In this document: positions 43,201-50,658 of the stretch, piece by piece | How the letters are laid out: each line of letters begins with the position of its first letter | How positions within the stretch are numbered: position 1 is the stretch's first letter | NCBI RefSeq assembly: GCF_000012325.1 | Contig: NC_003910.7 | Location: 4,774,001 to 4,838,000, forward strand | Direction of reading: 5' to 3' | DNA from: Colwellia psychrerythraea 34H | GTDB lineage: Bacteria > Pseudomonadota > Gammaproteobacteria > Enterobacterales > Alteromonadaceae | Length of the DNA stretch: 64,000 bases | The notes under the pieces: generated by a model | Database searches by the model: none | Told to the model about the DNA's origin: nothing | What the model saw: only the letters and a program-made list of their open reading frames with translations | Made by a program: the position numbers and the translations under genes

Positions 43201-44989
43201 GTTCTAGGGGGCCACATGAACGCTCAGTTCCATCCCAGTTTTTCCCTTGAACTTGATTATTATATATATTATTGATGTCATTAACTGATAACTGCTTATC
43301 AAACAATAAAACTTCATCAAGTAAGCCTGAAAAGGCTTGTGAGCTATCAAAATCTCCTCCAAGTGAGTCTTGCTCTTGCCCTAAAATAAAGCCAGTGGCA
43401 TCAACATCAATGGCAAACTCACCATTATTATGTGTCGAACACCCCTGTAAAACATTATCAATATATAAGCATAACTCGCCATTGTTAACATTAGTCTTTC
43501 GAGTCCAAACATGATGTTTCCATGAACCTGTGCTAATATTGCTGACAGGATTTTTGGTCGATGTATTAAAAGGGCTTTCTCTTATGGTGGGCCAAGAGCT
43601 GGTATTATTTTCATAGTAAAAGACTGCTTCATTAAACTGCGTGCTATTTGCAACTGATAATATGGTTTGTGCACTGGTACGAGCAGTATTGACCCAAGCT
43701 GATAACGTGAAGTCTTTTAATCCATTGATAGCACTATGATCTAGGCTTAAGTAATCATTAATCCCTGTAGCAGATAAATCGGCTGCATTACATATAAAAC
43801 CTTCCGTTGGCGTGACATTAACCGCATTAGCATGATAATCATTACCACTGATATCAATAATGGAATTAGCGGCATCCCAATTATTTTCATCAAAATGAAG
43901 ATCTAAAACCGGAGAAGGAAGAATAGGACAGTTACGAATACTACCATCATAACCCAAGCCTGCATTTTGGTTATCATAAATAGTGGCTATTTCATCAGGC
44001 GTTATAGCCGAATCAAAGACTAAAAATTCATCAAGTAAACCATCAAACGCACGACTAGAAGAGAAGTCACCACCAACAGCGTCTTGTTCTTGCCCTAAAA
44101 TTAGACTTTGTATATCTAATTGAAAGGTTTCCTGTGTAACACAGCCTTTTAATGTTTTATCTACAAACAAGCAACTTTGACTCCCTTCCTTTGTCCACAC
44201 AAAATGTTGCCAATTATTGTCTGCAATTGAAGAAGTGGTAATTATTCCATTTTGTGAATTATACAAATAGGGACGAAAACTGGTGTGGTTTTCAAACCAC
44301 ATAATCAACTCATTACTACTAAAGCTACCGGCTCCTGAGAGAACACTCTGGTTGGAGGTCTTACTAGTTTTTGCCCATACTGAAATACTAAAATCAGTTT
44401 TTCCCGTTAAAATATCTTTATCCAGCACAGCATAATCACTTGTACCAGTCGCGCTAAGATCTATAGCATTACAGACCTTGCCCTCTACTGGTTGACTACC
44501 TTTTGCCTGCCCATGAAAGCCTCCTGCACTATCAATAATCTCGTTAGGGGTATCAGTATATTCTATTTCATCAAAACGATATTCAGCAATTAAACTAGAA
44601 ACAACAATGCCATCTGGAACTACTAATTCACTACCTGGATCGCCTGGGTTACAACTACCATTTTTATGGGCATAAAAGGAAACATTATAGCTACCACCAT
44701 TTAGAGGGGCTGTTATTTCGAAAGTATTTGTATAAGTTCCTCTTCCATTCTTATCATTTGTATTTTCACAAATAACTGGTTCATCATTAAATTTATACGA
44801 TGTTGACTTCCAATTAGCGTTAGCACCATTCCCTGAGGTAGTGACCTCCATAGTTACGGTAACTGTTTCGCCAGCAGCAACATTTGTCGTCGTATTTCCA
44901 TTTAGCAATACGCTATTAATAACCCTAGCCGCTTGAGCAGGAATTGAAATGCAATATAATAATATGGCAAATACCAAAGCACTTTTCAC
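40259..44989 (-). CDS. mshQ: MSHA pilus-associated protein MshQ with three LamG-like domains
   Basis: This 1576-residue secreted protein has a signal peptide (about 1-20, ending AQA), an Ig-like N-terminal segment (about 21-130), and three concanavalin/LamG-like domains (about 135-350, 360-590 and 598-825). A long beta-rich C-terminal half matches what I recall of MshQ (DUF6701). The first two LamG units are recent duplicates: LILGQEQDAVGGDFSSSRAF recurs as FILGQEQDSLGGDFDSSQAF. The GTG start at 44989 overlaps the stop of the 62-codon ORF upstream. As last gene of the msh cluster it may be a pilus-tip or surface adhesin; this role is inference. Confidence 0.87.
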   Translation of the reverse strand: MKSALVFAILLYCISIPAQAARVINSVLLNGNTTTNVAAGETVTVTMEVTTSGNGANANWKSTSYKFNDEPVICENTNDKNGRGTYTNTFEITAPLNGGSYNVSFYAHKNGSCNPGDPGSELVVPDGIVVSSLIAEYRFDEIEYTDTPNEIIDSAGGFHGQAKGSQPVEGKVCNAIDLSATGTSDYAVLDKDILTGKTDFSISVWAKTSKTSNQSVLSGAGSFSSNELIMWFENHTSFRPYLYNSQNGIITTSSIADNNWQHFVWTKEGSQSCLFVDKTLKGCVTQETFQLDIQSLILGQEQDAVGGDFSSSRAFDGLLDEFLVFDSAITPDEIATIYDNQNAGLGYDGSIRNCPILPSPVLDLHFDENNWDAANSIIDISGNDYHANAVNVTPTEGFICNAADLSATGINDYLSLDHSAINGLKDFTLSAWVNTARTSAQTILSVANSTQFNEAVFYYENNTSSWPTIRESPFNTSTKNPVSNISTGSWKHHVWTRKTNVNNGELCLYIDNVLQGCSTHNNGEFAIDVDATGFILGQEQDSLGGDFDSSQAFSGLLDEVLLFDKQLSVNDINNIYNNQVQGKNWDGTERSCGPLEPIAEWRMDEQAWNGSTGEVIDETGSFNGQSKNGADTARSTPALIGNPGTCAYGTFDGVNDYVALPTSFENQQGSFTITAWINPSNLQSGSRIFADDENNSRGYAFSLGDPGSGQLRFYSRGVSPVSVDTLSAVISADTWTFVTAVHNFDTKTREIYINGIAQTVTGGGTSNNYSGNWGVDTGIASIGGETDSGETGNRFTGSIDEVRMYDSALSAAEIEGVYRETHPCDSFIDHFEINTLNGQGLTCEPDIIKLRVCSDPSCSILTPDAVDVVLSVSDSMSDVLTKNVTIVGGEIDVEYIHTKAEVVSLSLDQTFECLNGSPTLCDVTFADAGFRFVTDSGDLTLPVQLSGKPSNIGFNADTFKIEAVKTDDATGACAPLLITGESIEMAASYQSPGTGTELVNISGKNIGTSITGTVFDSLPFIAVPLDFGGITQHSAEYIFTYPDAGSVVLNARYELPDDEGNPSGDFIKGTSNPIIVRPFAFDMFVDKNLPTGDTAYKVNPAATDGSGGEEDVFTVAADEIRISTRAVAWKTGDDANANGLADQVEDLTTNATTNNFIDVSLSSLSHTQLLPTSDIDGALSVETGAEFTSGSQVDIATYDEVGIISLQALKEDYLAAGVSIEGNTPYVGRFIPSHFTVTSIADGILTGTCSVDDSAELPFVYSGQMLSDSPTRGALSYLTTPSFVIEARNKDDVLTQNYIDDFLKLSLTSFQRLMVPNFAVPSVSMLAPVTDTSRMGKDTTNLVHLTANLDDANFTGVKGVISYSYHDEDNFVYSHEENSEVNEFTSDIDLSMVSIIDSDTVAAQDYDLDSSNGLILTLKPSGKLIRFGRAQLANSYGPDTSNLPQTLSVNYYTDDGYFLSENDTCTTYDYNNIFLSNISLDPALSPVQIIVPGKFSDELPLGETRDIILEAPTDNIKGVNTGQVGVIYNISDWLQYDWAYDTEGVDGLFNDNPRGIATFGIYRGNDRIIYQREISR

Positions 44990-45174
44990 AACGAAATTCC
45001 TTTCACTTTTATCTGACTAAATCGCGTTCGTACATTGTAAATCGAGGTATCACTTAGATAAAAGCTCATATATTTAATATTGATTGCAGTCAATTTATCC
45101 ACTTGGATTTGAACAAAATTTACATAAGGAAAAGGTACTGAAGGGAGAGAAGTACTTAAAATCCATTTGCACAT
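44986..45174 (-). CDS. Small hypothetical protein (62 residues) between mshP and mshQ
   Basis: I do not recognise this protein. It starts MCKWILSTSLPSVPFPYVNF and is rich in aromatic and beta-branched residues with no signal peptide, membrane helix or pilin motif. Its ATG directly follows the mshP stop codon (TAAATG) with ggag 8 bases upstream, and its TGA stop overlaps the mshQ GTG start (TTGTGA). Such double coupling suggests a real gene rather than chance. An alternative is that it is a split-off piece of mshP or mshQ, or a pure coupling device. Confidence 0.55.
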   Translation of the reverse strand: MCKWILSTSLPSVPFPYVNFVQIQVDKLTAINIKYMSFYLSDTSIYNVRTRFSQIKVKGISL

Positions 45175-45672
45175 TTACAAGCTCCTTGCTTCAACTTGGA
45201 TGCTACGGCTGCTTATAACAACTACTTTGCTATCGGCCTCAATTGTACCGCTACCGCATTCGCCCGTGCTGGTTAACCGATAGAACTTCTCATCTGTTTG
45301 TGGGTGAGTCGCATACCAACTACACGAAACTTCAGCCCTACAATGATGAAGACCATCTATATTCATTCCTGATGCAGAAAAATTATGAGTTGTAACCGAT
45401 GGAGCTAGTGGGGCTAAAGGACATGTTGAAGAGCTATTTAACGGAAATAATTGTTGTAACTTAGCCTGCATTGCAGAGTTAGCGGCCATATAAGCTCGAG
45501 TACCAATGACTTCCTGCGCAATGCTTTCACTGCTAGTTGATAACACTCGCATTAATGCTCCACCAAGGAGAATCAAAACAATAATAATAAATAATGTCAT
45601 TAATAGAGCACTACCTCTTTGTTTTTTAAAACAAGAGATCGCTTTAGGGAATTGAAAAAAGTGAATTTTCAT
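45175..45672 (-). CDS. mshP: MSHA pilus biogenesis protein MshP
   Basis: This is a 165-residue minor pseudopilin-like protein. After a basic leader comes QRGSALLMTLFIIIVLILLG (about 19-38), the PilX-type hydrophobic start with Gly at the cleavage position but no Glu at +5, as in PilX/MshP proteins. The rest is a small cysteine-containing periplasmic domain (C residues at about 83, 110, 116 and 137). It probably belongs to the priming complex at the pilus tip. A PEP-CTERM gene and a terminator separate it from mshO. Confidence 0.88.
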   Translation of the reverse strand: MKIHFFQFPKAISCFKKQRGSALLMTLFIIIVLILLGGALMRVLSTSSESIAQEVIGTRAYMAANSAMQAKLQQLFPLNSSSTCPLAPLAPSVTTHNFSASGMNIDGLHHCRAEVSCSWYATHPQTDEKFYRLTSTGECGSGTIEADSKVVVISSRSIQVEARSL

Positions 45673-45743
45673 CTATCAATAATTGTTGCTGTATTTATTA
45701 AGCAACGGTAACGTTAAGTCACTAAACATGCAAATAAAAAGCA

Positions 45744-45771
45744 ATAAAAACCCCCGCAAAAGCGAGTTTTC
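45744..45771 (-). terminator. Intrinsic terminator after the PEP-CTERM gene
   Basis: On the minus strand, aaaactcgc and gcgggggttttt form a 9-base stem with a 2-base bulge and a 4-base loop, followed by T. It lies about 25 bases after the PEP-CTERM stop codon and before mshP. Confidence 0.75.
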
Positions 45772-45792
45772 TAATAGACTAAAGTCAAAAGT

Positions 45793-46365
45793 CTATATTA
45801 ATAATTTTTTGCGATTTACTAAAGTAAATAAACCTAAAGCAAAAATAATTAAAGTAGAAGGTTCAGGGATAGCATCTGCTTCATGATCTCTAATATAAAA
45901 GGTTTCAAACGATTTATTACTACTCCATTCGCCACTAATTAAATTAGCTTGAAAATTTAAGTGATCCCCGATTATGTAATTTGTATTCCAGTACTCAGTT
46001 GCCTGAATAAACATTGATTTATCAAAATCGTAAAAAGAATTAAGTGTCAGTATATTAAATACTGTATCAAGTTCTGTACTAGTTGCAAACCTCCAACCCT
46101 CACGATATTCAGGGGCAAGTAGTTGATTTGCACAATCACTATTATCTAAAACTGTTGTCAAATAGTCTTCAGGATTATCAACTTCTTGGAGACAACCATC
46201 AAATTGAGTATTTACTGGAGAAACCCAAGCCCAATCCTTATCATCAAATGTGATAAATGCTTGGTATGATGCATCATCAATATCATTCGAAAGATCTAGA
46301 AGGGTCGCACTCGCTAGAAAAGGGAAGATAAAAGCTATTAAGACTATATATTTAAATGATTTCAA
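45793..46365 (-). CDS. PEP-CTERM sorting-domain protein inserted in the msh locus
   Basis: This is a 190-residue secreted protein: signal peptide (MKSFKYIVLIAFIFPFLASA), a soluble domain with the pattern DDKDWAWVSPVN and EGWRFATSTELD, and a C-terminal PEP-CTERM signal (IPEPSTLIIFALGLF starting at about 166, then a basic NRKKLL tail). PEP-CTERM proteins are cleaved and processed by an exosortase; none is encoded here, so it must lie elsewhere. The two cysteines lie in the middle domain. It is not a known MSHA component. Strand agrees with msh genes but it is flanked by a 142-base gap and a terminator. Confidence 0.86.
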   Translation of the reverse strand: MKSFKYIVLIAFIFPFLASATLLDLSNDIDDASYQAFITFDDKDWAWVSPVNTQFDGCLQEVDNPEDYLTTVLDNSDCANQLLAPEYREGWRFATSTELDTVFNILTLNSFYDFDKSMFIQATEYWNTNYIIGDHLNFQANLISGEWSSNKSFETFYIRDHEADAIPEPSTLIIFALGLFTLVNRKKLLI

Positions 46366-46507
46366 AACTATAATACTGACTATTTACAAAAAATATGAAA
46401 TATGAAATGCAATTATCACACCACAGCAAACAAACCATTAATAAACAATATGTTAACGAGTATTTATTTTACCTTTTTTAAATTATGTAAAAAAAACAGA
46501 CATAATA

Positions 46508-47386
46508 TTAAGGTACATTGTTAATATGAATATCATTATTAAATGAAACGACTTCACCATCGCGATCAAAATTCAATTTAATTTGAACCATTGCATTCCT
46601 CTGTAAAGTTGCCGGTAAAACTTTAAAAGGTAGATCATTCTGATCGAAGGTTAAACTTTCAGCCATCAGTACAAATCCCCCTGTAGGTGTTAATGACTGG
46701 TTCGCAGTAAAACTATGCCCAAAATAACGTCTTAATTCAGAGTTATTAACACAATATGAAACCGGAGCATCAAAAACATAAGCCCTTTTCGTTGGTGAGT
46801 GTTCATCAAAAATCATCCCTGCGTTCGGCCTAATAGGTACAGTCCATATACTGCCAGGTAAATTAGAAAAAGCTTTGAAAGCGGTTACTTTACCTTTTCC
46901 TGAATTGACATTAAAATCATAAATATCTGATGATTGCAACGGATAAACAGCAACGTAATCCAAACAAAATCCTGTGCAGGCGAATGGGTTACCGCTAGAG
47001 TCAACAAACGAAACGACTTCAATTTCCCCTGACTTATCATCTGGTACAACCGGAATATCTATATACATGGTGCTTGCTTTGATGGGTGTGAATTCTAAAC
47101 ATTGCGCTGAGTTATTATTGAATGTTCTCAAACTATTGGGTACAGCATTTCTCACTTCTCGATTCAAACGCTCCACAGCAAAACGGGCACTAGAAAGTAA
47201 TTTATCTCGCTCAGTAACATTTAAATAAGTTTGTGTACTTAATGTTATAAAACCAGCAATACCAACAGACATTATCCCCAAGATTATGATAACTATTATT
47301 AATTCAAGTAAAGTAAAGCCAGAATTTTTTAGCCGTCTGTCGAGTCTATTTTTATTAAGAAAGTACTTATTACAACTAGCTTTCAT
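46508..47386 (-). CDS. mshO: MSHA pilus biogenesis protein MshO
   Basis: A minor pseudopilin of 292 residues. A basic leader precedes the prepilin peptidase site KNSG|FTLLELIIVIIILG (Gly at about 23, Glu at +5), followed by a large C-terminal domain with cysteines. Length and sequence resemble PilW/MshO proteins, which help initiate pilus assembly. Its ATG overlaps the mshD stop by one base. After it the locus is interrupted by the PEP-CTERM gene. Confidence 0.92.
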   Translation of the reverse strand: MKASCNKYFLNKNRLDRRLKNSGFTLLELIIVIIILGIMSVGIAGFITLSTQTYLNVTERDKLLSSARFAVERLNREVRNAVPNSLRTFNNNSAQCLEFTPIKASTMYIDIPVVPDDKSGEIEVVSFVDSSGNPFACTGFCLDYVAVYPLQSSDIYDFNVNSGKGKVTAFKAFSNLPGSIWTVPIRPNAGMIFDEHSPTKRAYVFDAPVSYCVNNSELRRYFGHSFTANQSLTPTGGFVLMAESLTFDQNDLPFKVLPATLQRNAMVQIKLNFDRDGEVVSFNNDIHINNVP

Positions 47387-47973
47387 TAAAAGTTTGCCTT
47401 ATGAGTGGCAAATTGAATTTCTGTACCTAATGGCGTAGTAACAGAAACGGTAATTTTTTTAGCGCTTCTATTATTTGATAACCCCAAAGATAAACCATCA
47501 TAAATCACCTTTATATCAATGGTAAAATTATTATACCCCTTTGCTAATATTTCATCGTTGCCGGTAAATTTCTCAGAATAATTATGAAAATCATCAACGT
47601 CATTAAATAAACCACGCTTAACCTCTCCGTTATTAGGTCGTCCATCATTGCCATCTTCAGGACCAAGTTTTCCGGAATCTGTACATGGATTTGAACCATC
47701 ATTCGGCTCCCCACACCTAACTAATCCGCCCGCCATATCTGAGTTTTGGTCAAAAGCTCGAGCGCTTATATCATTTAAAAAGCTTTGTCCTAACTCAGCA
47801 GCTTTAACTTGATGTATTTGGTCAGCACTTTTCTGCTCTGCAGGGGCTATAAGTGTTGAAACAATTGATAGTGAAATTGATAAAGCCACTATACCAATAA
47901 TTATCTCTATTAAGGTAAAGCCTGAGGTATGTTTCGAATAAGGAGTCGCTGTTTCAGAATATTTAAATAGCAT
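47386..47973 (-). CDS. mshD: MSHA pilus biogenesis protein MshD
   Basis: A minor pseudopilin of 195 residues. The cleavage site reads HTSG|FTLIEIIIGIVALSISL, with Glu at +5 of the mature protein. The mature domain contains two cysteines in the segment RCGEPNDGSNPCTDSG, likely a disulfide. It overlaps mshC by 11 bases and mshO by 1 base, so the minor pilin genes C, D and O are translationally coupled. Confidence 0.92.
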   Translation of the reverse strand: MLFKYSETATPYSKHTSGFTLIEIIIGIVALSISLSIVSTLIAPAEQKSADQIHQVKAAELGQSFLNDISARAFDQNSDMAGGLVRCGEPNDGSNPCTDSGKLGPEDGNDGRPNNGEVKRGLFNDVDDFHNYSEKFTGNDEILAKGYNNFTIDIKVIYDGLSLGLSNNRSAKKITVSVTTPLGTEIQFATHKANF

Positions 47974-48511
47974 GAATATAGCCTTCTGACTCTATTTGAA
48001 TTCTCAAAGTCTCAACACTGCTCTGTATATTAATAATGCAACCTCCAACACAGTTATTGGCAAGAGTTGCATTACTAACTGGTCGCCCCATACTATCAAA
48101 AGTAATGGCACTAGGATTATTTTTACCCTGAATACCAAAGCTGACTTGATACTTTAATTCAACTTCAAAGCCAGTCGCATCGGGCTGCCACTCAGGTATT
48201 TGTCCAGAAAATGTAGTAACGGTGCAATCTACTCTATCAGGGATCCCATAGCGCGAAACAAGACTATCATTGTCAAAAACTAATTGATGGCAGTAACCAT
48301 CAGCAGTATCTGTTTGTTGCATTGCTCGTTGTTGCGTAAGCCGTAGGGCTGAAATGAGTTTCGCTCTGTGCGTATGAGCTTCATAACTGGCAGTGCCACC
48401 AAATTTTGGCGCTACTGATACCGCTAGAATCGAAATGAGTAGGATTACAGTGACTAACTCCACCAAGGTAAACCCTTGATGAATTAAATTACAACTGCAT
48501 TTTGAGGACAT
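47963..48511 (-). CDS. mshC: MSHA pilus biogenesis protein MshC
   Basis: A minor pseudopilin of 182 residues with leader MSSKCSCNLIHQG|FTLVELVTVILLIS. The mature part resembles GspH/FimT-type pilins (AKLISALRLTQQRAMQQ, then GRPVSNATLANNCVGGCIINI with a Cys pair). A strong ribosome site (aaggagcttgc before ATG) follows a terminator hairpin, so a new or read-through transcript serves mshCDO. Confidence 0.92.
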   Translation of the reverse strand: MSSKCSCNLIHQGFTLVELVTVILLISILAVSVAPKFGGTASYEAHTHRAKLISALRLTQQRAMQQTDTADGYCHQLVFDNDSLVSRYGIPDRVDCTVTTFSGQIPEWQPDATGFEVELKYQVSFGIQGKNNPSAITFDSMGRPVSNATLANNCVGGCIINIQSSVETLRIQIESEGYIHAI

Positions 48512-48525
48512 GCAAGCTCCTTAAA

Positions 48526-48553
48526 CAAAAAGGAGAGCTTAGAGCTCTCCTGT
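48526..48553 (-). terminator. Hairpin terminator between mshA and mshC
   Basis: The arms aggagagct and agctctcct (9 perfect pairs) enclose a 3-base loop, followed on the minus strand by ttttt. It lies 21-30 bases past the mshA stop and before the mshC ribosome site. It is likely to let mshA be expressed at a higher level than the downstream minor pilins. Confidence 0.88.
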
Positions 48554-48574
48554 TTTATATCAATTTACACTATA

Positions 48575-49138
48575 TTAGCAATCCGTTACTGCTGTAACTG
48601 GAATATCTGCATTCGCTGCAGATGCTGCTTCGGTATAAATCACAAAGCAAGTAGTAGGAACTACCGTTAATTTTGTATTTGTCCCATCTGGATCTGGCGT
48701 TATATAGATAACATCTGAAATTGATGAGACAACAAATTCACCATCATCATTAGGCGATGCAGCACCAACTGCGATATCAAGTAAATTAACCTCCCATTCA
48801 GTCACTGATGCTGTATTTGAACGAGGGTAACCAAAACTAACATTTACATCTACGCCATTCACTACAACTACAGGTGTTACAGCGGCAGCACCACCAGAAG
48901 CAGCTGCAGCACCAACCGTCTCATTACCTGCGATTAATGATTTGCTATGCACTAAAGCTTTTACACTTTCTATGGAGCCTTTTATTGCATCTAAAGTCGC
49001 TGTACGCGCATCATCTTGAACATCTATAAATCTTGGTGCTGCTGTTACCGCTAAAATACCCAAAATAACAATTACTACGACCAATTCAATTAAGGTAAAA
49101 CCCTTTTGATTTGCTTTTACATTCATACTACTTTTCAT
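48575..49138 (-). CDS. mshA: MSHA major pilin MshA
   Basis: The major subunit of the mannose-sensitive-haemagglutinin-type pilus. From the ATG at 49138 (preceded by aggaag; upstream starts are weaker) it has 187 residues: leader [27 protein letters not shown], with Glu at +5, then the N-terminal helix [20 protein letters not shown]. The mature domain is Ala/Val rich and ends in a disulfide-type pair of cysteines ([10 protein letters not shown] and the last residue). It is followed by a strong hairpin terminator, fitting abundant expression. Confidence 0.93.
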   Translation of the reverse strand: MKSSMNVKANQKGFTLIELVVVIVILGILAVTAAPRFIDVQDDARTATLDAIKGSIESVKALVHSKSLIAGNETVGAAAASGGAAAVTPVVVVNGVDVNVSFGYPRSNTASVTEWEVNLLDIAVGAASPNDDGEFVVSSISDVIYITPDPDGTNTKLTVVPTTCFVIYTEAASAANADIPVTAVTDC

Positions 49139-49237
49139 GCTTCTTCCTAAATTTACGATCAAAATTAATTTAACTTAGTTTAAAATACTTAATTAAATAC
49201 TGTACAAGATGTATACACCAATAAATGATATTAGTGT

Positions 49238-49927
49238 TTACGATTTATCATTAATATAAATAATTACCGAGCTATTAGCAGGCTGATAACTAAAACTATT
49301 ACCAACAGCTGTTAATGGTGATGGCGCAATATAATTACCATCACTGTTGCGAGCTAATGTTTCTTTTAAGTGGTAATGACATAAGGTAGTTGCGCCACTA
49401 CCCGTAACATTTGCCAAATACCTATAACTCTCATCATCATCATTAATTTCAGTAACATTACTAGCAATAAGAGGTGGTTGCTGTAATAAGCTATCCCATA
49501 CAGAGATACAATCAGCTATAGCCATAGTCTTTGAATTTATTCCTGCACCGCTATTAGTCCCGACAATATAACCAGGGCTAATAGTTGGCGATGTATCTCT
49601 GTCTTCACTGGTTAAATAAACAACGGTACCGTCATAATTCACCATATTTACACCACTAGTATCTTTTGGGCGAGCTTCGACCTCCCACTGAGAACGTGCT
49701 AATGACACACCTGTAGCAAAACCGCCTGCCATACCTTCTATATTTGCCTGTTTAGCTTGTTCAGTTAAATCGACAAACTTAGGAATCGCGGTTGCGGCTA
49801 AAAATCCCAATATAACTACAACAATAACCAATTCAATTAAGGTAAAGCCCTTTTGCTTAAGTACACGAACGGCTGTCTGCTCCTGACTAATTAGGGAAAT
49901 CCTATTATGGGAAATGATTTTTATCAT
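49238..49927 (-). CDS. mshB: MSHA pilin-like protein MshB
   Basis: A 229-residue pilin paralogue of MshA. A long leader of 27 residues ends [21 protein letters not shown] with Glu at +5, then IPKFVDLTEQAKQANIEGMA. The mature domain has a cysteine pair (ADCISVWD and TTLCHYHL). In Vibrio mshB precedes mshA and encodes a minor pilin; the same order is seen here. About 100 bases separate it from mshA. Confidence 0.9.
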   Translation of the reverse strand: MIKIISHNRISLISQEQTAVRVLKQKGFTLIELVIVVVILGFLAATAIPKFVDLTEQAKQANIEGMAGGFATGVSLARSQWEVEARPKDTSGVNMVNYDGTVVYLTSEDRDTSPTISPGYIVGTNSGAGINSKTMAIADCISVWDSLLQQPPLIASNVTEINDDDESYRYLANVTGSGATTLCHYHLKETLARNSDGNYIAPSPLTAVGNSFSYQPANSSVIIYINDKS

Positions 49928-50037
49928 TGAGATAACCTTTTTATATCTGTTGATGCATCAGTTTAAACTTCATAGACTTACTCTATAAACGTTCGCTTAA
50001 AATTACATAGTAAACTGACCTGAATACTTATATTAAC

Positions 50038-50066
50038 ATTATGGACACTTGCAAACCATTTTTCAA
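50038..50066 (-). promoter_or_regulatory. Possible sigma-70 promoter of mshB-mshA
   Basis: On the minus strand: TTGAAA (50066-50061), 17 bases, CATAAT (50043-50038). An overlapping alternative is TTGCAA with TATAAG at 16 bases (50054-50027). It lies in the 231-base gap between mshF and mshB, the widest break in this part of the locus. Confidence 0.4.
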
Positions 50067-50158
50067 TGTTAAATAGTTGTAATTACTTGTACTTGCTAAA
50101 TAAATTTTCTATCGAACTATTTATTTGTATGCCCTTAATTTATTCATTAGCAAATTAA

Positions 50159-50647
50159 CTAACCCTGCTTTAATTTACCTGTGTCACTACGGTAATCAAA
50201 ATATTGCCCATTAGCAATACTATAACGACATAACCGACCGTTTTTAATAGTGTTTTTCTGAATTTCGATTGCTATTACTTTTGATTTAACCACCTGTAAT
50301 GGTATGGCTAATGTTTGCTGCCAAATTTTGTTGCAGGCCAAGCTAGAATGCTCACTATCAACCCAACCCATCTCATTAACGTGAATAGATTCTTTTACAT
50401 TACTATTTAGTCGATTTAATATCACTGTATGCGGCTGTTTATCCATAAGCCATTGCCCATGTATCACGTTAACTTTACTGGTAAAGCTTTGTGCTAAGCC
50501 CACAAAGGCCGTATTAGTAATCTTTGCTTGTTGGCTAAAAAATACATCGACTAACAGCTTCATCATGATAGCAATGATTACTACAACGATTAAAAATTCA
50601 ATAATTGAACGTTGCTTTTTCTCTGTATAGTTTGGTGCTTTTTCCAT
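50159..50647 (-). CDS. mshF: MSHA pilus biogenesis protein MshF
   Basis: The 162 residues start from ATG 50647, just after mshG; an ATG at 50689 would overlap mshG. The N terminus has a pilin-like hydrophobic helix, SIIEFLIVVVIIAIMMKLLV, but no glycine at the expected cleavage site, so it is probably not a normal prepilin peptidase substrate. The periplasmic part carries TNTAFVGLAQSFTSKVNVIHGQW, which resembles the MshB pilin region. The name rests on position between mshG and mshB. Confidence 0.82.
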   Translation of the reverse strand: MEKAPNYTEKKQRSIIEFLIVVVIIAIMMKLLVDVFFSQQAKITNTAFVGLAQSFTSKVNVIHGQWLMDKQPHTVILNRLNSNVKESIHVNEMGWVDSEHSSLACNKIWQQTLAIPLQVVKSKVIAIEIQKNTIKNGRLCRYSIANGQYFDYRSDTGKLKQG

Positions 50648-50658
50648 GAATTTTTCTA

